The notes below the pieces were generated by a model. The model made no database searches. It was given only the letters and a program-made list of their open reading frames with translations, and was not told the origin of the DNA. From positions 111,927,370 to 111,991,369 of the forward strand of contig CM055266.1 of assembly GCA_029237695.1 (NCBI GenBank): a stretch of DNA of 64,000 nucleotides, in the 5' to 3' direction. Below, piece by piece: positions 44,495 to 55,989 of the stretch. How positions within the stretch are numbered: position 1 is the first letter of the stretch; each line of letters starts with the position of its first letter. Both the position numbers and the translations under genes were made by a program. The DNA comes from Conchocele bisecta (lineage: Eukaryota > Mollusca > Bivalvia > Lucinida > Thyasiridae).

Positions 44495-45291
44495 ATGACA
44501 CAACTGTTTGAGCGTTCGCCTCCCAGGAGTTTTTACAATATAATCAACATCATGCACCTTCTGCTCAACTGTATATGGACCGAAATATCGTGCCTCTTTT
44601 ACCATTTGATCATACCAAGCTTTCATTATCTCTTGACTGTCACTCAAATTCTGTCTAACAACCTCATAAGCATGAAATAATCAGTTTCGAAAGGCTGACA
44701 CATACTCAGGTAGATCCATAGTAGGTTCATCAGACAGCCACTTTTCCTTTAGGTGTTTAATAGACCGCGGACTGAATGACCGAACATTATTACAAACGGA
44801 CTGAAGCGCAATGCCTCTTGAACGGATTCCCTGTTAGCGAACAGCAATATGTGAATTTCCTCATCCCATTCTTTATTGTTATCAAAACAGTATCATATTA
44901 TCATATTTTGAAATTTTGATGATAAAGCTCTAATGCGCCTTGTGGCTCGGGCACTTGTCTTACATTGTTTACTGATTGGCTGATGCATTACCTGCTGGAA
45001 GATGTTGGACATGAAGTTTGACGCTTGATTAGATTGAATGGACTTTGGTAGACGAAGTGCAAAGAACGTTGTTAAAACTATCACAACGGCTTTGATCTAG
45101 ATATTTCTCTATGGAGTGGCTTCAGGAAATGGCGTGGATGCACACATGATGGTTAGTAAGTACTGATTACCCGACTTTTTACTTGGCGAAGGGCCCACAC
45201 AATCCTCTATTACCCGACTAAATGCTTCTCCGAATGCCGGAATAGATTTCAGCGGAGCACGTGGTATAGTTTGGTTTGCCTTGCCTACCAT
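44495..45291 (-). pseudogene. Gmr1-like retrotransposon: integrase core and GPY/F module
   Basis: Transcript order: RVIEDCVGPSPSKKSGNQYL and LTIMCASTPFPEA (core strand with the first catalytic aspartate), then RLPKSIQSNQASNFMS, where the family has IQSDQGSNFMS so the second aspartate is asparagine here, then GALERF-like remains and, at about 44640-44500, EARYFGPYTVEQKVHDVDYI of the GPY/F C-terminal module. The integrase precedes the reverse transcriptase, the reverse of normal Ty3/gypsy order. Frames are broken. Confidence 0.85.
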
Positions 45292-45549
45292 CGGTCATGT
45301 GCGGTATGACTTACACAATTATGACGCGTCTCTGTGCAGATGTGGCCAGAATAAATGGCTAAGGACGTTTAAGTATGTTTTGTGACCAGCTATTGGTGTG
45401 TCTTGAGCCAAATTGAGAAGTTATTGCCGGTAACATTTCGGGACCAATTTGGTAGTTTACTTTCTATTCATTGTAAGTACCCAACAGGTACATTACACAA
45501 TTTGTTAGCAGAAAGTGCACAGTCGTACAATGGTAAAATCACTGGATCA

Positions 45550-45774
45550 CTATACTAAGCGATAATTACCTGAGATCTGGACATACTTTACTTTAATGGA
45601 ATTTACTTTAATGTCTTTCTCAGTAAAGGACGGATCTGCATAACCCGTCTGATCCTCATTGTGTACCATAACTGTATGTCTCAGGTCATAGTCAAGATCA
45701 CATTCCTCATGAGTTTCTTGATCAACAATGGTTTTTTTGGGCATGGCTATGGTGACCGCACACGCTGGATACAA
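45550..45774 (-). pseudogene. Gmr1-like retrotransposon: gag-integrase linker (protease region expected)
   Basis: The open piece contains MYPACAVTIAMPKKT and ends near ISGNYRLV. The sequence 'PACAVTRAM' is common in the linker of such elements. No D(S/T)G protease motif can be read with confidence. Confidence 0.5.
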
Positions 45775-45928
45775 GTCAGAGATCTCCTGCTAAATAGGGT
45801 CAATATTATCAACTATCAAACGAGTGCTCCATTTCCCTAGCAAACTCAACATAAGTCTGTGTGTCTCCCTTTCTAAAAGATCGGAATGTTTACGCCTCTG
45901 GAACAAGTTCATATGCCTTTAAACTGGC

Positions 45929-46513
45929 CTACTTGACATGCGAGTAATCATAGTTTCGTTCTACAGGCATAGCAGTGTATATCTCACGGGCGTTACCAAG
46001 TAATACACTTTGAAGTAACAAAGTCCATACTTCTTTGGGCCAAGAGAGACTAGTTGCTATTTTCTGAAAATATAAAAAGTACTTGTCAACCTCCCTTTCC
46101 TGGAAAGGGGATACAAGCCTAATATATTTTCTGACGTCAAAGTTCGAATTTGTTCTGCACTGACCATCTTCAGTTTTAAATTTCGCCTGTAACTCTAACT
46201 CTTTAAGTCTAATTCCTCGCTCAGTTATCTCCCTTTCTTTCTCTTTCTCACTCAATTTCCATTTGTTTCTCGATCGATTTGCATTTTTTCTCCCTTGATT
46301 TCCATTTGCTTGATCTGCATGTCTTGTCCTTTTTCAATGATCTCACTTTCTGTCTATCGTTCTCACTCAATTTCCATTTTTTTATTTTTAACATGGACGA
46401 TTTGATGGTCTCTACCTTGTAATTTTGAGCCAAGTCGAGCAGGTGACACTTGTTTTAGCCGCTATGACCTCCTGGGATGGGTCAGCTATAAATGCTTCCA
46501 GATCAAAAGACAT
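45929..46513 (-). pseudogene. Gmr1-like retrotransposon: gag
   Basis: Start codon at 46513-46511 (MSFDLEAFIADPSQEVIAA), then a lysine/glutamate-rich coiled-coil stretch (46433-46180) and a capsid-like part with NFDVRKYIRLVSPFQEREVD and LLLQSVLLGNAREIYTAM. These match the gag of Gmr1-type and related Ty3/gypsy elements. Frameshifts near 46430 and 46250 break it. Confidence 0.8.
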
Positions 46514-46653
46514 TTTGAAAATGTGCTGTTTTCACAATTATGTTGAACTAAATTTAAATTTAAATAGTTTGTGTGATCCGTGATACTGTGATCAGTATAG
46601 CCTCTGACAATAATTACGGCGATTAGAATATATCCTGGTCAGCCAGACAAGTC

Positions 46654-47378
46654 TCAATAACAGAATGAGTGAAGCCAGCAAATGTTTTACAATAAGTTTT
46701 ATTCAAACATTAAAGACACAAATTTGCACAATAGTTTACAAAGTACAAATACAATATACCTTTGAATGTCTTGAATAAGTATAATAATATCCTCTTAATG
46801 TCACAATTCCGATATATATCCAATTCCGATTCCGAATAAAATTCACAAAATTTCACTGTTTTAGCCATTTAAATCACAATTTTCATTTTTTTCTGTTAAT
46901 TTGCTGAATCCAAATTCAAAATGGTTAATTAAATCCATAGAATATATAAGTCCACTTTTTCACAAGTGAAATCCACAATAGAATACACTTTAATCCTTTT
47001 GAATATCTTTTGGTTACCACTCTCCTTAGCCTTGTACAGCCCTATATATACGCTTTAGAATGTTCCGGAATGTATTCTAACTCCAGAATTTATTCTAATG
47101 GAATCTACTAGAACTATCATGACTTCGCTAGATCTAGCAAGAGGTTTCTAGAGAATGCCAAATATAAATTGATACAAATAATAACCAGTATATATATAGG
47201 TCATGGACATTATAGTGTTTCCAGAACTTTCCTTGGTATTTATTATTAGAACAATACAAACAAAACAATACACATGAATGTTAATGATTACATGAAAACA
47301 TACACATGTACATGTCAAATATGTCATTACATAATGCATTGAAGCCGAACTGATTAGCAAATATCGGAAATGGAAACA
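46654..47378 (-). repeat. 5' LTR of the Gmr1-like retrotransposon
   Basis: Matches 42160-42940 but is about 55 bp shorter. The outer end runs into a poly-C tract (47378-47391), which blurs the boundary, and no target duplication can be shown. Confidence 0.82.
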
Positions 47379-47399
47379 CCCCCCCCCCCCCGCTGAGGG

Positions 47400-48170
47400 A
47401 TTTTTGCAGACATATCTTTTATAAAACTACATTCAATTACTAGTGCTATGCCGCATATCTGCGCTCTGTAACCCACTGGATGAATGTTTGGCACCATGTT
47501 GAATTATACCACCCTCGGACTTTTTGCAATTGTGAAAAATCGCAATTTTCATTGAAATTCGACTATTTTTTGTATTATTTTGAAACAGCTGATATAGCAG
47601 TTTGTATGAGTCCGATGTGTTCATAACTATACAATGGAATAAAGTTCAATTAAATAATAGCTAACAATCCAGATGAATAATTGTGTATGTATTATTACCC
47701 CACCCACTGAATTTCAATGACAGAAGATATATTATTATCTAAATAACTCCATAGAACTATGGTACTTTTGTATTTCCTTTGTGGCAATGGTACCTATTAA
47801 TGCTCATTAGACATGATAATTCCATATAAGCCGATTATCTGATGTCTGCAGTCGATAATACAATTTTAAAAACAAAGTATGTTTCACCATTTCCCACCCA
47901 CACATGGTACAATGGGACTTTTAAAAGTACTACATTTAATTTATGTTATGCACTGTCACTTAGTTATAAATGGTTTAAATGCATATGCAACTACGTGTAC
48001 TGAGGAACTACTAATAGCTATCCAAACACACTTCATATACAGTGTGTCCGAGTGTTCGTCGGTCTGTCCATCCGCTTCGCATTTACTTAGTGACGGTAAC
48101 AACTACGTTACGAGTCCAATTATGTCTCCCACACTTGTCTATTAATTGTTACACTGATAATGGTACTCAA
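47400..48170. other. Intron stretch with no gene
   Basis: AT-rich. Only short open frames without recognisable domains, and a GTCCGTC-like patch near 48040-48075. Confidence 0.4.
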
Positions 48171-48175
48171 TATAT

Positions 48176-48345
48176 AGCCCAAGCCCCAGCCGATGAATTT
48201 TCACTTTACCCTACCCGAGCTGACCCTTAAGGTTTGATGTTATTTTCATGTAGCTTGATATCTGCCATCAACAAATATGGACGGTGTATAAAATTTTAGG
48301 CCGGCGAAAGTTGTCAAAATGGCCGAAATCCAAGATTGCCGCCAA
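48176..48345. repeat. Left terminal inverted repeat of the 5.5-kb transposon
   Basis: Imperfect complement of 53490-53670. Confidence 0.85.
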
Positions 48346-49037
48346 AATATCACAAATATTTCTAAAATCAATCATATGAACATAGGTATTCTTACACTCG
48401 ATTTTTTGCAAAGTTTTAAACTGGAAAGGATGTATAATCATGTTCTGCTGAAAATAGCATATAAAGTTTCCATGAAAATCATTCAACATGGAGGAAATTC
48501 AAAATGGCCGCCGTTATTACATGAAATTCAACATTTGCTGATGATTTAGTTATTACTGCAGAAAAATATAAGCGATTGAAAATGAATGGATGCAATATTC
48601 ATACAGATTAATATATGTTATACATATATTGGAGGCTTTGGTATGGCTTAGTCTGAAGAAAACCGTTTAAAATGGAGAAAATACAATATGGCCGCCAATA
48701 TCTCTTTTTTTATACAAAATGTTAAAATGTCAAACAACACGACACAATTTAGTTATGCCTTTTATTTGTGGCAAATTATTAATTGTAAACATCTATTAAT
48801 CATATACATTATATGACAATTAACAAAAATAAAACAACAACTGAATTAAAAATGGCGGAAATCCAAGATGGCCGCCGTCATTTAAAACTTTTAGATTTAA
48901 GACCTGAACCTACCAAACTATACACGTCTTATGAAATTTTAAGCTGCCAACAGTGAGTTCATATATTTGTAAGATAATATTATCAAATTGAATACGGATT
49001 GACGAATCCAACATGTCTGAAATTCAAGATGGCCGCC
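48330..49037. repeat. Left subterminal motif array (five copies)
   Basis: CCAAGATGGCCGCC-like 14-mers at about 48330, 48499, 48683, 48863 and 49024, spaced 161-184 bp, each preceded by a GAAAT/GGAAAT word. Likely recognition sites for the element's own protein (inference). Confidence 0.75.
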
Positions 49038-49947
49038 ATTTGTTTCCAAAAAATATTGATATTGGCTCTGAGATTGTATATATTTATATACTAGTTGATA
49101 AATATATTTAACCTGGTTAAGATATATAACTGGACAAACATTCAATGTGACGTTTTATACACTGTAGAATGTACGCTGGCTAGTTAATGCGACGATTTGC
49201 TATATACATGTGCAACCATAATCCCATATGTTGTGTGTTCAAGCTCAACTTACATGTATGTACAAGAGCACATTATGATCTATCTTCTGGATAATATAAC
49301 TTCTGCGACCAGTGTATGTACTGACAAGCTTTCTCTATCATACAGTCTGATCAGTGCGTTAGCTCTATATTGCTCATCGCATCTAGTCATTGCAGCATCT
49401 TTGGTCTAGAATATCCATAATTCATAATGAAATGTGTATATTATACTATGCCGTAAGCAGTACAGTGTTTGCACATATTGCGCAAATTGGCAATGTTGCA
49501 GGAAAAAGCGGAGATCCAAACGGAAATTGTAGCGAGTTACTTCCCTTTAATTTTGTGTATGGAGTGCCGGGCCACAAAGTGCATTTTATTGCTTATTGTC
49601 TAATTAAATGGATACATTCGCGAACAGCATATACATAGGTCAGCAAGAGTGTCCGTGCAGTCTCATCATGGCCTACACTATTTGCAATGTTAAAGACGAA
49701 CTGTGAACAGTGTGACTCTTGTAGGCCATGTTCAGATTGCACGGATGGGCAGGCTGCTTTGGGTCTACACTGGTAAGAAATACTATACAATGCATTTATG
49801 CAACTAGCGAGTATGTTTTGGAAATTTTATGAAGAAATTAAAGCTATAATAAATGGACGGGCCGGATCATTATACATATTCCAACGGAACGTAATTCGCT
49901 ACAAATTCCCATTTGGGAACTACAAACAGACAATGCACTACGTATGT

Positions 49948-52900
49948 TCAATCAATTTCCATTAATGCATCCATTTCAAATTGTGTCCTGGAACAAGTAG
50001 CAGGCTGGCCGCGGCACAGGCATGAGTTTTCACATTTGATGCCCTTTTTGTTACATGAGCAGTTACGGGTGCACACTTTCTTACACCTGCAGAAGGCATC
50101 CTTTTTTAAATCTGCGGGAACTTGGCTTCTTATCGTCAGTACAGGTTTCGTAACTCCGGATGTTGATGTCCACCCGAAGCCGAACGGATTGATGACTGAT
50201 GGTGTCGACTGGTCAGCGCGAACCCATGTCGTGGCTTGGTATATCGCCCGCAAGACGTGCTGCTTCAGAGCGTCATCCGTTGGAGGAAGGGATTCGAGTG
50301 ATTTCTTGAATCCATAGTAGAGATGACTCCTTAGTGAATCAAGCTTTTCAAATGTACCACGCGAGTACATTCGAATAAACACCTGGGTTGCTATAGCGGT
50401 AGCATTATCAATGACCTGGTTGTCAATGTCATTTGTGGATTCGAGGTGTGCACAAAGTGACGCAAGCTTTGTTGCACACTTGGAGTCAATCGCCTTCATG
50501 AACGCACGCCTGCCTTTCCCATATATGTACCCGTTCGTATCACAGCCACTTAACGCGTGTACAAATGGCAACATTTCTGTCTCAGATTGACCTAACTGAC
50601 TTGCAACATGGTGAACCGGAACAAAGTAGTCCGTTGTTTGAATGAACAATTCATGAACACCTAATACTTTCAGGCGAGAGAACATGTAAAGTTCTATTAC
50701 AACTATATCTGTATCTGACGCGCGAATCACGATTCTCGAGCAATCCATTCGTGCGGCCGATTGCGCATGTAGGAACACTCTGGTATCGGCCTCTTCGTGT
50801 GAGGCGGAGAGCAGATGTTGTTCGTCTTCAGACATAGCAAATACTCTTTCCGAATCAATGACAGCCACTCCTAGCCTATTACGAAAGCCGCCAGACAGAC
50901 ATACTCTTGTGTTAGGTGGCAGGTCCACACCACACTGTGGCCAGATTTCATATATAAATGCTAGAAGGTTTCCTTTGCTGGTACAGTTTCTGAGAATTTC
51001 ATCAAACTGCTGCTGTCGCAAAGGGAGCCCTTTAGCTATTTTGTATTCCTTGACAGACTCGTTGTGTCGTTTTCTACAACCGCTAGCATCTTTTAAGTCT
51101 TACACGATTACCATGCGAGTCGTCCACGTCATACACGCCATCGTAACGATCAGCAACCAGATGTAACTCCGGACATGGATATCGTTTAACTATGACACGG
51201 AATACCTTCTTGGCATATGCTTCACTCTCTTCATTCTCGTTTGGTTTCAGTGTTCGAATACCACCCATCACGTCAACAACGATGCCAGATTTACTATTTA
51301 CATCTGGTTCTGGAAGAGATTCAGGCCATTTCTCGTACCCGGATATTTTCTTCAATGTTTCCAGTAACGCTGCATTGTTTCCTCCTCGCAGGTGAATGTC
51401 ATTTGTTTCTGGATCAACTTCAGCCAGAGACGATGGATAACTACGCAGTTCATATGACAGGATATCTACAAGTTCTGTGGTTTCTGATTGATCTCTTTCT
51501 CGTTCAATTAACGCTCGTTTCAACACTTGTAATTCTTCCGTCAGGTAAGTATTTTGCTGCTTCTTTGATTTTACTGGTTTGACTCGTTTTTCTAAATCAC
51601 TGAATGTGTGCAGTTTCACTTTGATACGTTTCCCCGTATCGATGTAACTTTCTACAGCTGCTTTCCCACTTTCTTCAAACAGTAGCAAATCTTTCGTTAC
51701 GTTTACCGTTGCTTTCAATCCGCTTTCAATATTCAAAATATCTTTACATTCCTCGTATCTGAACGGATTTATCATATCTGCATTGAACTTGTCGATGATC
51801 GTTTCACACTGTGCATGTTCTCTTCTTTCCTGTGCTCGATTGTCTTCGTGGTGTAAGTGATCTGAGGCATCCATCTTCAACATGGTCTTCAGGGCAGATG
51901 TCGTAGATGCCGAGAATGGTAGTGTCACAAACCATTTTTCCTGTGTCTTCTCTTTCAGCGTTATTCCCTTCAACCCAGCATGACCACTGCGACCCTTTGC
52001 GTCACAGTTCTGCAAGCATTCCAATGCCATGTCCGTCCATATTGAGTTAAACTTTCTAGATGACCTTTTCACTGTGAAATTACAATTCTGAAATTCTTGT
52101 TCTACTTCCGGTGCTTGTGTTGGTAGGTTTCTCATTTCTTCTAGGTACGAGACAAGTACCTTTGTGTACTTAAGATGATCTGCGGCGGCTATAACTTTGG
52201 TCATATTTGATGTTGCGGACAGATGGTCAGACCATATAGCCTCACGTTCAGCGTGTATGAACAGTAGAAGTGTTTCCATCATAGCCAAGTACTTCAGCCA
52301 GAATTGGTGTGAATTGAATTCGGACCGGGATTCATTGAACGCATCCATCAGTGTCCTGGCCTGTGCCAGAAAGTGTTTCATTTGAGGAATTGTAGCAGTG
52401 GCATTAAGTGTGTCGCCACTGAGGACATCAACTTGTTCGCTCACGCTTTCATTGAATTCAGCGAAGCAGTTCACTTGTATATCTTTCTGTAGACAAAAAT
52501 CTTCGAATGCTCACCACCACATGTGCAGCAGTGATTCGTAAGCACACATGTGTGCATTGATAGACTGATAATACCCCTTTCCGGATAGTATTTTGTTGGC
52601 CGTTCCTTCATGTACAATTCCACTAGTTACTAGCATGTCTTTCAATCCAGACCCTGCCATGATTTTACCGATTGCCCCTAGGTAATTCATCAACAGATGG
52701 AAGCCACCGAGACGTAGTATTAACTGTGGGAAATCGCCAGGGTTGTTTTTGCGCAATGTGTAACTTATTTCATAGACAGCCTCGTCCCGAGTAACAATTG
52801 TGTGCTTCATACCTAGTTTCTCACTTGCTCTGATACATATTTGTAATGCCTCCTTTACAACATCGGGATTGGTTGGTGCGTTGGGTAGGAATGGGCAGTA

Positions 52901-53074
52901 GCCGATGGCTGTTGTTGAAACATTCGAATGACTTATTGCTGCGTGGAATACTTTCCAGCTCGGACAGTCGATGTCTACTTCTAACAATTTAGTTGGACAG
53001 GATCGCGCTATTGCCCAGCATAGGTTTATGTCAGTAAGTCTATTTTCATCTTCCTTAAGCAGCCAATCAAACAT
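49948..53074 (-). pseudogene. Transposon-borne protein: PIN/FEN-like acidic motifs plus CXC cysteine-rich tail
   Basis: Three open segments, 53074-52511, 52474-51083 and about 51085-49948, make one gene of about 1040 codons. Segments one and two share a frame and are parted by a single TGA. Two and three differ by one base at an A4 run near 51090. The N-terminal part has LGGFHLLMNYLGAIGKIMAG, a motif I know from large unnamed families in cnidarians and molluscs. The middle has charged, coiled-coil-like helices. The C-terminal segment has SHEEADTR, ASDTDIVVI and SGCDTNGYIYGKGR, in the order and rough spacing of the EAEA, DxD and GxD acidic motifs of FEN/XPG nucleases. It ends with a CRCKKVCTRNCSC...C.C cluster like the tesmin/TSO1 CXC DNA-binding module. 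Transposase function is my inference. The N-terminus may be incomplete. Confidence 0.7.
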
Positions 53075-53142
53075 GCCATAAGATGCTAATATAATTACGT
53101 TGTTTTCGGTTTTCTATGTATTTCCTATGTAACACCATTATG

Positions 53143-53506
53143 GCGGCCATATTGGATTTCCGCCATTTTGGCGCGTTTTAAGCTACCGAAACCTTCTATA
53201 TTTAGGCAGAGTATGATGACGTGTACGAAGATACGTAAATACGGAACCCAATAAGTTACGACCCAATGTAAACGTGTTCTATATAATAAACAATAATAGA
53301 ACATGTAGAAAATTGGGATATTATGGCGGCCATCTTGGATTTCCGTCATATTGAATCATTTGAACATGTTAATTTTATACATGAATACTAATGATATATA
53401 TATTAATCTTTTCAAAGCATAAAATCAGCGAAAATGCATATACACTGACGATTGCTGTAATTATGCTGATTGTTATAAAAAATCACAAATATTGGCGGCC
53501 ATCTTG
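53143..53506. repeat. Right subterminal motif array (three copies)
   Basis: The reverse form GGCGGCCATCTTGG at about 53143, 53324 and 53493, spaced 181 and 169 bp. Confidence 0.75.
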
Positions 53507-53670
53507 GATTTCCGCCATTTTGGACACTTTCGCCGGGCTAAAATTGTATACACCGTCCCGATTCATTGACGGCAACCAATAAGCTAAAGTAAAATGACAT
53601 CAAACCTTAAGGGGCAAATCGGGTAGGGTAAACTTTTTGTTGAGGCTTTTGATCAAGTGGGGCTTAGGCT
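53490..53670. repeat. Right terminal inverted repeat of the 5.5-kb transposon
   Basis: Imperfect complement of 48176-48345. Ends GATCAAGTGGGGCTTAGGCT. Confidence 0.85.
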
Positions 53671-54026
53671 AATAGGAATGAATGGCCTTTTTGTGGAATT
53701 TATCGGGGTATAAACTTGGAAAAGTCGCGGGAATACTGGACGAAGGGCGGAAGACCTCGTCCAGTATTCCCGCGACTTTTCCAAGTTTATATCCCGATAA
53801 ATTCCACAAAAAGGCCATTCATTCCTTATAATTCCAGCATTTGAAATAAATTAATCAAGAAAATGTGTTTAATTTCCGTTTTCTTAATAATTATTTTAAC
53901 TCCGCCTCACGGTTTCGGAAAGTAGTTCGGCGTGGGAGTTTACTGGGATATAAATTTTGGACAGAGACTTGCTACGGGCCAATCAAATGTTAGGGAATAG
54001 TGTAAATATGTTTGTGCTGGAATTAT
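53671..54026 (-). mobile_element. Family A composite hairpin MITE (copy 8, reversed)
   Basis: Starts within a few bases of the 5.5-kb transposon's right end. Full two-module copy. Confidence 0.85.
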
Positions 54027-54172
54027 GACACGATATATACTAATATATTGAACATTAAAATAGCTGTAAACAATACCAGCTATCTAAGTTGGAATAAAAG
54101 TTGGACAAATACTTTGTACACTTTCAAGATGGCAGTCATGCAAGTAAATTAGTTTATACATAATAATATAAT

Positions 54173-54229
54173 TAGGTAGTGGAACCGATGAAACTGGTAC
54201 CAGCTTCATCGGTTCCACTACCTAATTGT
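54173..54229. repeat. Short perfect hairpin
   Basis: ATTAGGTAGTGGAACCGATG... and complement around AACTGGTACCAGCTT. Confidence 0.9.
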
Positions 54230-54464
54230 ATTATATAATACATATCCCGATTCCACATAATGTATATAGTATGTATTATGAATTCCAATATTCTTCTCAT
54301 AACCCATTCCCAGTCATCAGCAGAAGCAAAACTCAAATGTGTAGTTGGCATATTTACTTGTATAACATGTGTATAGCAAAAGTGCATAACTTGCTGACAG
54401 ACTGACAACCAGGAAGAACAAGCAGATACCGGTATCTGTATCCCGGTAAGGCAGATAATTCCTG

Positions 54465-54978
54465 CAGCCTATTTCACCAACATTGCAAAGTAAACTTTTC
54501 TAGCAAAGAATACTTTCAGGGAGTAATCATTTATTTTTCCTGAAATGCATTATTTCATATAGAACTTACGAATGCATATATTTGATGATTAAAAGTATGC
54601 AGAATTATTATACTGAATGTATTACATTATCACAGCGAAAATGGTTGTGATAATGTAATAAATTCAGTATAATAAAAACTAATAAATTTATCCTAAAATT
54701 GAAAATTTCTCCCTCAAAGTATACTTTGCTAGAAAAGTATACTTTTATAGCAAAGTATACTTTGAGGGAATAATCATTTATTTTTCCTGAAATGCATTAT
54801 TTCATATAGAACTAACGACTGCATATATTTGATGATTAAAAGTATTCAGAATTATTATACTGAAATTCAGTACAATAACAATTAATAAATTTGTCCTAAA
54901 ATTGAAAATTTCTCCCTCAAAGTATACTTTGCTAGAAAAGCATACTTTGCAATGTTGCTGAAATAGGCTACTGAAATA
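54465..54978. mobile_element. Family H palindromic MITE (copy 2, expanded)
   Basis: CAGCCTATTTCACCAACATT to TGAAATAGGCTACTG, with three CAAAGTATACTTT-bearing blocks and an apparent partial internal duplication. Confidence 0.75.
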
Positions 54979-55101
54979 CACTTATGTGTCATACGACAAC
55001 GTGTGTATTGCTATGTGTATGACCGTCATCCATTACCAATGTAAGTGCACACCCGTGTATGCATCATGATCATTGACTAATACATGTAGATATATTATAG
55101 G

Positions 55102-55517
55102 TAGGAATGAATGGCCTTTTTGTGGAATTTATCGGGGTATAAACTTGGAAAAGTCGCGGGAATATTGGACGAAGCGATACAAAATGACAATTTTCATAAA
55201 CAAAATTTTTTTTTTTATTTTTCGAAAATTGTAATTTTTTAAGGCCTCGTCCAATATTCCCGCGACTTTTCCAAGTTTATATCCCCGATAAATTCCACAA
55301 AAAGGCCATTCATTCCTTATAATTCCAGCATTTGAAATAAATTCATCAAGAAAATGTGTTTATTTTCCGTTTTCTTAAGAATTATTTTAACTGCGCCTCA
55401 CGGTTACGGAAAGTAGTTCGGCGTGGGAGTTTACTGGGATATAAATGTTGGACAGATACTTGCTACGGGCCAATCAAATTTTAGGGAATTGTGTAAATAT
55501 TTTTGTGCTTGAATTAT
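55102..55517 (-). mobile_element. Family A composite hairpin MITE (copy 9) with A/T-rich apex
   Basis: Hairpin arms complete. The apex is enlarged by AATGACAATTTTCATAAACA... and an inverted partner. Confidence 0.85.
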
Positions 55518-55989
55518 TGCTCCATTAATGAGCAATCTCATTAAGAGGCACCCATTACGATATTGTATTTTGAAAGTGAGGCTTTGTAAGTTAATTTTTA
55601 ATTTAAAATATTTAAAATTTAAGATGCGTGATCTTTCTGAAAGCATGCATGTGCTCCGCAAATATATCTACTATAGTCATATCTGTTATGTCGCATACAT
55701 ACAATACTCCCTCTGTAATATGTTTTGAACATTTAGTGCTTCACATGTGTTATTCTACACTTTTTGTGTCAAATTACCAAAACAAAAAATGTTGTAGGCT
55801 TGTAATCAACTTGTAATAGTTTAGATTTACATATACAGGCATAGCCTTCATAAAACAGCATCATTACATATTTCAACTAGATTTGTCAGTAAGCGAGGCT
55901 TACGGGATACCCCCGCATGCACCCAGGTACCCTTAAATATGTCGATTTATTCCAAGTCTGTGGGCCTGTGACCTAGACCTTGGAATCAG

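Larger units (their letters stand above)
42160..47378 (-). mobile_element. Decayed Ty3/gypsy retrotransposon with INT-before-RT order (Gmr1-like)
   Basis: About 5.2 kb between two LTRs. Domain order on the minus strand is gag, linker, integrase, reverse transcriptase, RNase H. This order with a Ty3/gypsy-type RT defines the Gmr1 group. Every domain is frameshifted and two catalytic residues are lost, so it is an old copy lying in the metalloprotease gene's largest intron. Confidence 0.85.
48176..53670 (-). mobile_element. 5.5-kb DNA transposon with long terminal inverted repeats and one large gene
   Basis: The left end AGCCCAAGCCCC... and right end, read inward, AGCCTAAGCCCCACTTGATC match and continue for about 165 bp. 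Shared words include TTTACCCTACCCGA, CCCTTAAGGTTTGATGT, GGACGGTGTATA and CGGCGAAAGT. Inside both ends lie spaced copies of CCAAGATGGCCGCC. The single gene (53074-49948, minus strand) is enclosed by these ends. I cannot assign it to a named superfamily. A target duplication is not clear because a family A MITE sits right against the right end. Confidence 0.8.

Noticed and set aside
42160..47378. Ordinary Ty3/gypsy or Ty1/copia element
   Set aside because: The RT is gypsy-type but the integrase lies upstream, so neither standard label fits.
49913..50317. 134-codon plus-strand frame
   Set aside because: Antisense of the cysteine-rich tail of the transposon gene.
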